In this document: piece after piece, positions 8,462 to 18,884 of the stretch | Numbering within the stretch: the stretch's first letter is position 1 | Layout: each line of letters opens with the position of its first letter | NCBI GenBank assembly: GCA_030374805.1 | Contig: JARGSG010000066.1 | Span: 186,001 to 250,000 of the forward strand | Direction of reading: 5' to 3' | DNA: 64,000 nt | Source of the DNA: Gracilaria gracilis | Taxonomy: Eukaryota > Rhodophyta > Florideophyceae > Gracilariales > Gracilariaceae | Translations under genes and position numbers: made by a program | The notes under the pieces: generated by a model | Told to the model about the DNA's origin: nothing | Database searches by the model: none | The model's input: the letters and a program-made list of their open reading frames with translations, nothing else

Positions 8462-10420
8462 ATGGCGGGTCGAACTCCAAACCGTGGGCATAAAAGCGCA
8501 TCCCCGAAGTCTTCGGATTCCATCTCGCCTCGCGAAGATCAAGTCACTACTACTCGACAGTGCAAACCTCGCTCCCGCGACGATCAATCCTGTTCACAAC
8601 AGTCTTCAACTCGCTCTCGCGGTGTTATTACCAACCTTCCCGTTCTTCGAGTACCTTGCGCGATGAGCGGTCAACCTCCGAACTCGGTATACTTCTCCGG
8701 ATTTCGTTCGGTGCGTCTTCCGCAAAGCGGCAATGCTTCTGGGGCGTCCCAGGGGCTCAACGCCAGTGGCGGACACATTCTTCCTCCGGGGCAGCAGCCC
8801 CATGGTCACGTCATGCATGACGTGTCATGGCCTTCCTACGACGAGCTAGTCGGGCTGAACCCTCGCGTTCATGCGCACATCTTCCGGACTGGTCCGTGGT
8901 TTCATCCTACAGCCGTTTTCAACGAGGACCTTATCGTGTCCTATGCGGACGGTACTGATCGCCTTCCCGGGGATCTTCCGGCGTTAGTCACCACTTCGTG
9001 GGATTGGCGTCGACGGGTTGCCGTCCCTCCTCACGCAATCTTGCGGCGTTCCGACGAGTCGCTGGCTTCCGCTCAGGCAGCGTTGGTTCGCTTGGGCTAT
9101 GCGTGGCAGAGCCGGGCGAACTTCGAGTTCCCAATTCCTGATTCCACCAGCTTCGATCTCCGGTTGTACCGTACACAAGACGAGATTTCGTATTGTGCCC
9201 GCTTGGCGGTGGTTGAGACTTACTCCTGGAGAGGACGTCCTAATGTACGCCAGGAGGCGGTGTGTTGGATTCATCCAATCATCCGGGCGGAGTTCAGGTA
9301 TCTTCGCCGGGAGTCCCGTTCGCGGTGGTTACAGAACTTCATCCGCGATGAGCGTCGTGCGCGTTCCCGTTTCGGGTTTCTCGTCCCGTATCAAAGCACG
9401 GAGATCAATCGAGTCCGGCACAACCACCGGCTGGGCCGTTACGTTCCAATTCCCACTTGGTGGTCCTCGGTGGAGGTGTGTCGCGGGTGCTACGTGGAGT
9501 TGCCCCCGGTTCTCTTCTATCTGGGCTCCTGCCTCATCGAGGATCCGTATTCCGGACTGTGGTCCGTGGTGCTCACCGAGTGGGCCATCCGCACCGCGGC
9601 TTATCTCCTATGGGAAGTATACGACCAGTATCGACTGTGGTATGTCCCGCCTCGCCTTCGGGCGTGCATCCGACAACTCTCGTTGCGAGTCCCTCTGAGA
9701 GGTGAAAACAATGCCGAAGAAGTTCGTGGGCTCCTCGACGTAGTCGACCGAGTTGATTGGGCCAGCGTGCCCTTCGCTCAGAGCGGCCGCGGTCACGAGG
9801 ACGGCGGTTTCGACCGGTCTCTGGGACGACGCACGCCATTGGCGGGAGATTTCATCTTCTTCAATCCCTGGGAGGTGCAAGAGATCACCGCAGCTGAATC
9901 GGCAGCCCTCCGGATGGCTCCGAGGTATATCCCTTACGGGCATCCCGTTGGCTTCGTCGACGCTGACGATTTTTACCACGCCTACGGCGGTGACGACGAC
10001 CAAATGATGGACGACGAACCCGAGACGGGGTATGATGACGACGTAGTCGAAGAGGTCCCTTCTGCCACCGCGGCTGAGCCGACCTCCAATGACACGGCAG
10101 CGCCGGGAATGGCAACGGCTGAGCCGGTGGATCCACCCGCGCCCGAACCTTCGTCGGTAGGTGCTGTGGTGGCTTCACTTCCGGACGAACCAGATGTGAT
10201 CGAGGTGCCTACGGTCCTCCCCTCTGGGGGTGGAAGCGGTGAGGCGGCTTTGATCGCTCAGTTCCTCCGAGGAGTTGGGCTTTCCGCAACTGTCGCGAGC
10301 GGGGACGTCGCCGCAATGCGGGATGCGTTGGCTGCACGCCTTACTGGCGGATCAAATCCCAGCAATGGGGGTACTGGTGACGGTGCACCGGGCCCTTTCA
10401 ACCAAGGGTCGGAGGCTTAG
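8462..10420 (+). CDS. intact antisense ORF inside Ty3 element 2, function unknown
   Basis: This 652-residue protein is encoded on the strand opposite to gag-pol, between the end of pol (10595) and the 3' LTR. I recognise no family. Residues 1-65 are basic and rich in Ser and Arg. The middle (about 130-470) looks globular, rich in Trp, Tyr and Arg (for example VPIPTWWSSVEVCRG and YLLWEVYDQYRLWYVP). The last 130 residues are acidic and Pro/Ala/Gly-rich, beginning with a cluster of Asp and Glu. The first in-frame ATG at 8462 was chosen; it lies 36 bp from the LTR. The frame is uninterrupted while the element's own pol is broken many times. Antisense extra ORFs in this position are known from some plant Ty3 elements such as Grande; no homology to those is claimed. 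Confidence 0.7.
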   Translation: MAGRTPNRGHKSASPKSSDSISPREDQVTTTRQCKPRSRDDQSCSQQSSTRSRGVITNLPVLRVPCAMSGQPPNSVYFSGFRSVRLPQSGNASGASQGLNASGGHILPPGQQPHGHVMHDVSWPSYDELVGLNPRVHAHIFRTGPWFHPTAVFNEDLIVSYADGTDRLPGDLPALVTTSWDWRRRVAVPPHAILRRSDESLASAQAALVRLGYAWQSRANFEFPIPDSTSFDLRLYRTQDEISYCARLAVVETYSWRGRPNVRQEAVCWIHPIIRAEFRYLRRESRSRWLQNFIRDERRARSRFGFLVPYQSTEINRVRHNHRLGRYVPIPTWWSSVEVCRGCYVELPPVLFYLGSCLIEDPYSGLWSVVLTEWAIRTAAYLLWEVYDQYRLWYVPPRLRACIRQLSLRVPLRGENNAEEVRGLLDVVDRVDWASVPFAQSGRGHEDGGFDRSLGRRTPLAGDFIFFNPWEVQEITAAESAALRMAPRYIPYGHPVGFVDADDFYHAYGGDDDQMMDDEPETGYDDDVVEEVPSATAAEPTSNDTAAPGMATAEPVDPPAPEPSSVGAVVASLPDEPDVIEVPTVLPSGGGSGEAALIAQFLRGVGLSATVASGDVAAMRDALAARLTGGSNPSNGGTGDGAPGPFNQGSEA

Positions 10421-10594
10421 TCCATCTTTCCCCTGATTCCCGCTGTGCGGTGTTGTTGTAGGATATAGCCTTAATGGCCATTAAACCTACTTCCGTCTAT
10501 GACGTATATTTTTCCTTTTCCAAGTGCCAGCTTCGTCTTCTTCCACTTCTCAACTTCCTTCTTGGTGAGCTAGCTTCTTCCCCTTCGGGGCGTG

Positions 10595-12274
10595 TTATCC
10601 CACTTGGGCGTTGACAATTGTCGCCGGGAGACCCGTGAGAGTACGCCGATGGTACTGCACCACTTTCGATCGTGGAAGATGCTCGATTGGCTCATCCGAG
10701 TCAGCCTCGGGTCCGGAGCCGTACCAACGTACGAGATACTGTATGTACCCCAACGGGTGGTATGAGTGTTCCACTATGTGGTCGACTACGAACTCCTGTC
10801 GGAAGACTTCCCGGCCTTGCCGTGTGATTACGACATCCAGCTTCGGAGAGCTCTCCGGTGGCTTCACCGTGTGTGGCACTGCGTCGGTGTTCCGGTTAGA
10901 CCATGTTGTGTCCAACAAGGTTGGTGGCACTGCTCCTTCACGGTGTGGCCCCCCACTTGGGTCGATTGTCACGCGTCTCGCGGTGTCGGTGTTCCCGATG
11001 TCTTGGTTTGGTAGAGTTCCTTCTCCCGCGGGAGTCCCGAGTGGGCGTACCGCAAGTTTGCGTGGTAGCGACCGTTTCGACGGAGTTGTGTGTGGCGTCG
11101 AACGCGCTCGCGTCAACGGTAACCCTGATTGAACCGGCCTCGCCGTGGTGGCACGTGACGTTGTCAACGGGTGGCCGTCATTGGTCTGCGCCGTGGCGTG
11201 TTCCGCCTCCGTATGCACGGGAGGTGTCAGCTCGGTTTGTCGACGTGGTTCGCTCGCTGAGCTGATCTCCCTTACAGGTGTAGTCCGTGTGCTACGGTTG
11301 TCACCTCCCTGCTGGGCATTTAGCGACGTGTCCACGGTGTGGCCCGCCTCAGGCGTGTTTGGCGACTTAGTCTCCGACGACTCTTCTCCGTCTTGGACGT
11401 GCGAGCTCAACGGCGCCTTAGGCGATATTTCCACTCCGATCTGCGACGTAGTCAATCCAGGCGCGCTATGAGGCGTAGGCAACGGCTTTGCCGGTAACGA
11501 CTGAGTCTCCTCGGTCCTGTCCCGCACGACGGTAGTGTCTGGTGACGATTCCGCTTCTGCGTTGATGCGCGGCGACCTTGACGAGACGCCGGGCTCCCGA
11601 GAGGGCTTTGATTGCGCATTAGCGGTGTCACCCTTCCGTGTCACACGGTGTTCCTCACGCGGCAGCGCGGAAGCATGACGATTAACGAGTCCCTTCCCCT
11701 CCTTAGATGCAGCGAAATGGGGAGTGGGTGTCAACGCGCCAAGGCGGCGAATAATTACGCCAGGCGGCGGGGCTTCAGACAGCGAAGAACCAGAGCGCGT
11801 AGAGTCCGATAACATCGGCAAATCCGAGAGTCCCCTACTTGGGTGTGGTACCTTCCTAGGGCGGTCGATCGGGGGTGGGTCCGGTGTGCCCGTAGTGTTT
11901 GTTTCCGCTTGTGCGGTAGAATTTCCACTTGATGGGTCGTTTCCCGCAGGCGGGGGTGCAAGAACCACGCGATCGCGGGAAATGCGTTCGTGTTGCTGAC
12001 CCATCTCTACTACGACAGTGTCGGATTCCACAGGAATTGTCTTGAAGGGACCGTCGGCGATGGGTGAGAGCTTGTGGCTTTTCTCCTTGCCTGGGTTCCA
12101 ATACTCCTTACGGATGAACACATAGTTTCCTTCTTTAAGGGCGGGTGGTCTTTGAGGGGCTCGCTGATCGAAATCACGCTTATACGTGGCTTGTGACCGG
12201 GCCATTGAGGATTGTGCTGCAGGGACGAGCTTGGTGAGCCATGTCTTCGAGGTTGCCCTGTATCTCTTCTTCAA
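10595..12274 (-). pseudogene. pol: integrase C-terminus, long linker and chromodomain
   Basis: This 559-codon stretch starts within the integrase C-terminal domain (KRDFDQRAPQRPPALKEGN, then GPFKTIP), passes through about 350 residues of Pro/Ser/Thr-rich linker, and ends with a chromodomain at about 10625-10805 (VVDHIVEHSYHPLGYIQYLV then RWYGSG and DEPIEHLP). Chromodomains on Ty3 integrases guide insertion to marked chromatin. The linker is unusually long for this family. The junction to the integrase core at 12271-12274 has a frame change and lacks part of the usual sequence, so this pol would not make a working integrase. Confidence 0.85.
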
Positions 12275-12969
12275 ATGAAATTGTATGCGAATGTCAGCGC
12301 ATCAGTGAACCGGTCCCACGTGGTGGGGTGATCAGCTACGTATGAACGCAGTGCTGCTAACAGCGTCCGGTTAAACCGTTCAGCCTGCCCATTACACTGG
12401 GGGTGGTAGGTTGTCGTGAAGAGATTCTTAACATCCAGAATTCTGCACACATCCCCGAAGAACCGGGAGGCAAACTGTTTCCCGTTGTCGGAGAGTAGAT
12501 TCACCGGTGGACCGTAGACGAATGCCCAATGGGTGACGAATGCTTGCGCAACCGTCAGTGACGTGATTCTCCGTAAGGGTACGGTACGAACGGGCTTCGA
12601 GAAACGATCCGTGATCACGAGTAGAAATTTGTTACGCCGCTTAGTAGCGAGGAAGGGTCACAAAATATCGATAGCTACGAATTCCAGGAGCGCCCTTGTG
12701 GGGAAGAGCTTCAACTTCGTCGCATGGCGGCGAAGCTTGACGCGATTCCGAGCACACTCGGGGCAGAACCGCACAGTTGCGTAGCAATCCACAGCCATTG
12801 CTGGCCAGTAGAATTTCCTTCGCAATGTAAGGTACAGTTTCCGTCCTCCGACGTGGGCACTAAGTTTGGCATAGTGTGATAAGTGTAACACCCGAGATTG
12901 TAGGGCGTGTGGCACCACTATTTGTGGGTTTCCAGTTACCGTACGAACGAGATATCCAATATCATTCAC
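12271..12969 (-). pseudogene. pol: integrase zinc finger and catalytic core, broken
   Basis: The HHCC zinc-binding region is visible (LHLSHYAKLSAHVGGRK, then CPECARNR). The core follows with the first catalytic Asp in VAIDIL, the second in LLSDNGKQFAS and the Glu region GQAERFNRTL. A TGA at 12658-12660 lies directly after VAIDIL in the same frame. The integrase would join cDNA to the host genome; this copy cannot do so. Confidence 0.88.
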
Positions 12970-14804
12970 CCGAAAGGGAAATCAGCTCCTCTATTGAGTT
13001 GCGCCCGAATCTTCGTGCAGTAGGGATCGCTGAATTGTTCTCTAACCATCTCCTCCGTTGTGACGGGTACGAAGTTCCCTGGTAGGGGGTTCGCACTTTC
13101 GCTGAAAGCGAGTAGGTCATCCAGTTCCTGGTCAAATTCCAGTTCGTCTGGCCATTCCTCTTCGATATCATCCAGTTCACCTGCGGTGTAGTCGTCAACT
13201 GCGAAGCAGGGTATTTCCTCGTCATCGACGGCTAACGCTTCCCCTGTGGTGGGTAGGCGAGAAACGGCGTCGGCTTGTGTATTGTTGGCGCCCTTCTTGT
13301 AGGCGACGTCGAAGTCAAACTCTGCAAGACGCAGTCTCCAACGCATTAAGCGGCCTGAAGGCTCCGATATGGATAGTAGCCATCTCAATGATGAGTGATC
13401 CGTGTAAACGGTGAAATGAGCACCCATGAGGTAGGGGCGTAGTGTGCATAACGCCCACACTACTGCAAGATATTCCTTCTCCGGGACGGAGTAATTCTTC
13501 TCATGCACGTTTAACGAACGGGACCAGTACCCAATTGGCTTGCGTTCCCGCTCTGGGGTGGTTTGAAACAAGGCGCAGCCTACCTGGTAGTCACTAGAAT
13601 CCGTGTCCACCGTATATGAAAGTCCCGGTTTCGGTAGTGACAACACTGGTGCCGTGGTTACAGCCTCTTTGAGAGAGTTAAAGGCTTCCGTCTGAGTAGA
13701 CGTGAATGGGTTCAACTTAGGCGGTTGACCCTTCCGCAGAAGCGCGTTGAGAGGTGCCGCAATATCCGCGAAGTTGGGAATAAACCGTCTATAGACGTTG
13801 ACTAATCCTAGAAAGGATCTCAGTTCAGTCTGGGTAGTCGGTTCCGTGGCCTGTTTCAGCGACTTAACACGAGCTTCCTCGATCATGACACGTCCTGGAC
13901 GGATTATGTGACCCAGATACTTGACAGTATCCGTGAAGAATTCGCATTTCCTCAGCTTGAGTGTCACTCCGGCGTCCCGTAACGTGGCCATTATGTCTCT
14001 CACATGTGTGAGGTGATCATCCAGATTATCTGAGAATACAATGACGTCGTCAAGGTAGACGAGACAAGTACGCCACTTGAAGCGGGCCAGTAGGATATCA
14101 ATAGCACGCTGAAAAGTAGCGGGAGCATTGGTTAAACCAAAGGGCATCCGTTTAAAACGGTAGAGGCCAGAATGGCAGACAAACGCTGTCTTGTCCTGAT
14201 CCTCCTTTCTCACTGGAACCTGCCAGTACCCCCAGTTAGCATCCAATGCCGTGAATACTGTAGCACTTCCGAGAGAATCGATGTATTCATCCATACGTGG
14301 AATAGGGTACACGTCTTTGACAGTAAGAGCGTTTAGACGACGATAGTCGATACAGAAGCGCCAGGAACCATCCGGTTTCGGAGCCAGTACCACTGGCGAT
14401 GCCCACGGCGAATGTGCCGGTTCTATAACTCCTGCACGGAGCATCTTATCCACCTGAAATTGCTCTTCTTCTCTGGCCTTGGGCCCTGCCCTGTACGGAT
14501 GTTGGGCTACTGGCCGAGAGTTCGGAAGAAGATCAATCCGGTGTTCCGTGGTATTTGTCTCTCCGAGAGAACCATCCCACATTGTGGTGAATTCACGAAG
14601 CATATCGCGCAGTCGTTTGCGGTGTGTCTCCGGAACATGTCCGAGGTCGAGTTCTTCCAATTCCTCCAGGGTCCAATTGGTCGTAACTCGTCGGAACGCG
14701 TGTCTTCTCTGTGTTAACAGGTTGCTGACCCCAGAGACTCGGCGACGGAGGCGAATGAGATTCAGAATCATCCCCCTCCTCAGAGTGAACGATTCCGAGC
14801 ACAT
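12966..14804 (-). pseudogene. pol: reverse transcriptase and RNase H of element 2
   Basis: The RT domain is complete and open: PKPDGSWRFCIDYRRLNAL, the FTALDANWGYWQVPV first catalytic Asp, MPFGLTNAPATFQRA, and YLDDVIVFSDN. RNase H follows with YTVDTDSSDYQVG and NNTQADAVSRL. The last codons before the integrase are separated by a one-base frame change near 12975. The first part of this frame, before about 14700, is out of register with the upstream frame. RT copies the element RNA into DNA and RNase H removes the template. Confidence 0.9.
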
Positions 14805-15063
14805 CGGCAGCAGTCATCTTCGTCGGTACCAACGCAGTTGGATGCGGCATGACCGAGCCAATCACTTGGTTTTTCACCAGATACTGGGTTGTTTTGCCTA
14901 GATTGGCTATCAACACGTAAAACGGACTATCCGATTCCACCTGGATCACTTCATTAGCAATGGAAAGAGAGTGTTTATCATACAACGACGGCAATGGCTG
15001 GACGATTCGTAAACCGTGTTGACGGGAATTCACCTGTACCCAGACTTGAGACTCTGGAGGCAC
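14593..15063 (-). pseudogene. pol: linker between protease and RT
   Basis: This frame matches the linker of element 1: QVWVQVNSRQHGLRIVQPL, then FYVLIANLGKTTQYLVKNQV. It is in a third frame relative to its neighbours, so there is an indel on each side (near 15070-15095 and 14700-14800). No catalytic domain is present. Confidence 0.75.
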
Positions 15064-15096
15064 GCGTGTCGCGGAGGCAACACGAAGCTTCGTAGA

Positions 15097-15750
15097 TTAC
15101 CGAGAACTCGGTGGTGCTTCCTGCGCCGCAGGTAGAGGCACATGCTTCTTGGAGGCATGCCTCAAAGGACGACGAACAATCGGCACGGACGAACCATCTT
15201 CCATTTCAACACGCCTCTGGCGGGGCCTAATGGCATCGACAAAGCGGTCGCAAAAGTCACAACCCAAAATGGCTGTGGCGGCCAGGGACCGACAAACGAC
15301 AAAGTCGAGCTTCACCACGCATGAGCCCAAGCGGATTACCAACTCGATGTATCCTACCGTTGACAACGGGTTGTTATTCGCGTCAGCGACGTCAGGAATT
15401 TCGCCACGGCGAATGTGTGACCGCAAGGCGGGTGGCAATGCTGTCTCAACAATGAAGTTCGGACCTGCGCCTGTATCTAATACAGTGAGATGACGCACCA
15501 TAAACTGGGGTGAAAGACCAAGGACGGCATAGACCTTGTAATTGCGCTTGGCCATCACCATAACTCTATCCGGGAACCGGTTATTTCTTACCCGTATCCA
15601 CGGTCGACGAAGAACACCAAGATGTTCTGAGTTCACGTCTTCGACGGCCTGTTTCCTCGAGAAGATTCGGACCTGGGAGCGAGGCAGGGACGCTTCGGGC
15701 GCCTTCAGCCTCAACTCTGAGGGCGCCTCTCCAAGAGAGGAGACTCCCAC
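15097..15750 (-). pseudogene. pol: aspartic protease of element 2
   Basis: The retropepsin motif LTVLDTGAGPNFI is intact, followed by DVADANNNPLSTVGYIEL and AILGCDFCDRF. The frame begins immediately after the gag/NC stop, in the same -1 relation as in element 1. Here the first codon is GTG where element 1 has ATG, so initiation at this point is unlikely and frameshifting from gag is more plausible. The frame ends at a TAA at 15097. Confidence 0.85.
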
Positions 15751-15752
15751 AA

Positions 15753-16390
15753 TTAGTTTTTCTGAGCAGATTCCGCCTGAGGCGTGTGCTCAGTGTTCTG
15801 AACCATTGATGCCTGGACACCAGCGGCAGAAGCGTCCGCAGCAGCGGTTGAATTTCCCTCGCGAGGGGTACGGGGGTGAGAGGTCACCATGTTATGGGCA
15901 ATCGGAGCCGCAATTGTGCGTGGAATATCCATCTTCGCGCGGATGTACGATGCCATCGGAACGGAAGCCTTCTCTTCAGGGGAGAGTGCTTCGTAGTTGG
16001 CAATGACTTGCGCCCATTCACGCATGGTTAAAATGCACTGCGGAGAAGTATGCCCTCGCGTGTAGCAGACAGATCAATCCAACAATGCTATTGACGTTCC
16101 GAGTATTCGAGAATCGCACCGCTGGGCGGGAAGCTTGCCAGCCAGGCCGTGAGGCCCGGGTTCCACCGTTCTCATATGACAGTCGAGGCGGTCGAACTCG
16201 GTTCTAATCTGCATACAGCAGTGTATCGTCCGGAGCCGTTTGAAACGAGGCATCCGTGGTTGAAGGAAGCTCCGTTGTCGGGATTGAAAACAGGTCGCTA
16301 CGGGCAAAGTGTACCTGATCATACTCCTTATTGGAGTGTTCCTCAGCCAGCATTGACGCCTACGGGGTTCCCGATTCCAACATCAACGCT
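15753..16390 (-). pseudogene. gag C-terminal/nucleocapsid remnant of element 2
   Basis: A remnant of the zinc knuckle, CYTRGHTSPQC, is seen near 16040-16065, but the codon for the first Cys reads TGA. Downstream the frame is open from 16025 to the TAA at 15753-15755. The stretch 16074-16390 is poorly conserved against element 1. Confidence 0.65.
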
Positions 16391-17872
16391 TTAGCGGACT
16401 TCAACCGGGTACTCGGGACTCGGGGCGCGTAGCGCATCGCCTTCGGCGCGTGCATACTGCACCAGTTCCAAGTACGTAGTCTTACGGTTCTCTTCACGGC
16501 GACGGGCCACTAGGGTCCGTATAGCCGGGTCTAGTCCATCAACGAACATGGTACAACGCTCTTGAGTGGAATAAACATTGCCACAACGGTGGAAGGCCTT
16601 ATTCAGGCGCACCGAGTAATCGGTTTCCGTTTCGCCGGGGCGTTGTTTGGTGTCTCTCAGAGCGATGATAGCCGACTGGATGGCGGTGCCAGTGGCATAT
16701 GACCTCAGTAGATACTGAACTGCTTCAGGCCAGCAGGTAACCCCTCCTTCAGAGGCGCGAGATGAACCTCTTACAGAGTTGTACTGGTCTTCCGCAAGTC
16801 CGCGTAGAAAATAGGGCAGCGCGACAAACGCCTGTCCTTCATTCATCCCAAGGATGTCGGCTTCCGCTACAAAGCGTGATAAGAAATCCAACACCAAGAT
16901 GGGATCATCGCCTGTAGACAGTTGATTACGGAGCGACAGCTGCATCCGTTTGATACAGTCTTTGACCTTTTCCGTCCCACGGGGAGTTCTATCCAATGAG
17001 GAGTCCTCCAAAAGGTAATACCGGTATGACAACAGCTTCTTGTAGAGCAGATTGGTAGGCTTCAACTCCTTTAATCCGGAGTGCTTCCTTCCCTTCGAGC
17101 GGGCGCGTATCACACCTTGGGTGGCTGATGACCGCTTTGAGCGTGACGAACGCTCACGAGGGGCTTCTTCTACCGAAGAGTCGGACGACTCAGACCCGGT
17201 TGACCGGCGTGAAGAAAGAGAAGATGCTGACGAATCAGAGTCGTAGTTCTTCCGCTCCTTGCGTGCTGTGGATCCACTGACCTTCTTGTCACGGTGTGAA
17301 ACAGCAACCGGCTCAGCCGTGCGATTGGCTCCAACCAGGACGGTTTGTTCCACCGTTTCTAGACGGGCGTGGAGGCGAGTAAACTTCTCAGCCACGTCCT
17401 CCACGAAATTAGCGGGTCCTCCGAAAGCTTCCAAGAGGGAGTTGACATCACCACGCAATACGCGGAGATCCTCAGAAAAGTCCTACAAAGCAGTATCATC
17501 CACCTTCTTTCGAAGTAGCGACAACTCCTTAGCAAGGGTAGCATGGGCAGCCCGCGTGGAGCGGAGCTGCTCTTCCACAGTTAAGTGGGGGGTGTCATTG
17601 ACAGTAGCCCTCAGAGGTGCCTCCGGAGTGGGAGCTACGGAAGGTACCGTACCTCCTGCAATAGGAGCGGTACCAGCGATGGAAGGGGCCGGTCCATCAC
17701 CTCGATGAGGGTTGATCAACGACGTGGGCGGAAGTCGAGTGGTCGTCGGCACAGCTTCAGTAGCCGGCATCCCTTCGGTCCTGGACCGTGAACGGGTGGA
17801 GATCCGTGACGAAAGTGGCGGATCCGATCTTCCAGTCTGACTGCGTGTCTTCGGACGATCTGACAGCGTCAT
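16391..17872 (-). pseudogene. gag of element 2 with one premature TAG
   Basis: Translation begins at the ATG at 17872 and gives a Pro/Thr/Ser-rich leader and a coiled-coil segment. It meets TAG at 17483-17485, then continues in the same frame through the capsid region (VLDFLSRFVAEADILGMNEG, ALPYFLRGLAEDQYNSVRG) to TAA at 16391. The capsid half aligns residue by residue with gag of element 1. Confidence 0.82.
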
Positions 17873-18014
17873 GACAAGAAAAACCGTACAACAGGATAAT
17901 CAACAGCCAATTAGCTGGGACTTCCAGCGAACTTCCAAATGGAGACAAGGGCGAAAGGACTAACCTCGCCACGAGTGAATTCAAGAGTGAATCTTCCGAC
18001 AAAACTAGTCGTTT

Positions 18015-18030
18015 CTAAGTCGGGAGACCA
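18015..18030 (-). other. primer-binding site of element 2
   Basis: Same 16 bases as in element 1 (TGGTCTCCCGACTTAG on the element strand), two bases inside the 5' LTR. Confidence 0.82.
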
Positions 18031-18032
18031 CT

Positions 18033-18884
18033 TGTGGAGCAACGCCTTTGGCGGGAAAATCGCAGGCTCACGAAGACGTTCGGAATCTTCCCCTCGACAG
18101 GGCAGCACAGCGAACAGAGCACTCCGGCAATGAAACAGCTAAGCCGGGTGTAAACCCGAGGTCAAACCACCACGGCAAGCGTCGGAGCGATAGGCTGATT
18201 AGTAGTTGTTAGAGATCCACGTGTTCACACGGTCACGAGATGAGTCCTCGAAAGAGAGTAGCACGGCAACGACAAGGTGTCGGAAATGGGCCACTGAGAA
18301 CAGGGCAAAAAGGCAAACCCAAAAAGAGAAGAAAGCAAACCACCAGAGTGGGGAAGAGAGAGAGAGAATAAAGCAAACCCAATACAGGGGCGAGTATACG
18401 ACAATAGGTCGGAACGAGACACACAAATAGTGGTTATACTCTGAGCCCCAAAAAGGTGGGTAACTATACGTGAACAACGCAGTCGTCACTCCACTTGGAG
18501 GTGAACAATCCGCGAAGGCATGATAGTTAGAGCCAGAAGCCCTTGCTTGGCAAGGGGCAGTTTACTTGGGGGAGCGGTGCTCAACCCTCTAAGTACTGAG
18601 CTCGGCGCACCACTGACAGTGGGTGCGCCGGGCAAAATAATCTATAAAATATCTAAGTAAATACAGCAATGCTGGGTGCACAGCCTCTGGCATATCCGTG
18701 CTACACGTGTGCTAGTTACACCCGCTAAGCGGCGCCTCGAGCCGTGCAATCCACGTGTACATGTGTGGAAATTACGTCAGCAAGGCGACACGCTAATAGC
18801 AGTGTAGCTCATATATATTTACTAACGCATGATGCGGAAATTAACTAAGTACCTCAAATCGCCTTTAAGGAGTGTTGTCCTTCA
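18033..18884 (-). repeat. 5' LTR of element 2 (852 bp)
   Basis: Pair of the LTR at 7575-8426, same length and ends. On the element strand an ATATATATG stretch lies about 70 bp from the 5' end and may be the gag-pol promoter. Confidence 0.92.

Larger units (their letters stand above)
7575..18884 (-). mobile_element. Ty3/gypsy chromodomain retrotransposon, element 2 (11.3 kb, complete, decayed)
   Basis: Two 852-bp LTRs (7575-8426 and 18033-18884) begin TGTGGAGCAACGCC and end TTGTCCTTCA. They bound an internal region with primer-binding site, gag, protease, RT, RNase H, integrase and a C-terminal chromodomain on the minus strand, plus a polypurine tract beside the 3' LTR. This is a chromovirus-type layout. 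The coding frame is broken by many stops and frameshifts. An additional intact frame lies on the opposite strand between pol and the 3' LTR. No matching target duplication is seen at the outer ends. Confidence 0.93.
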
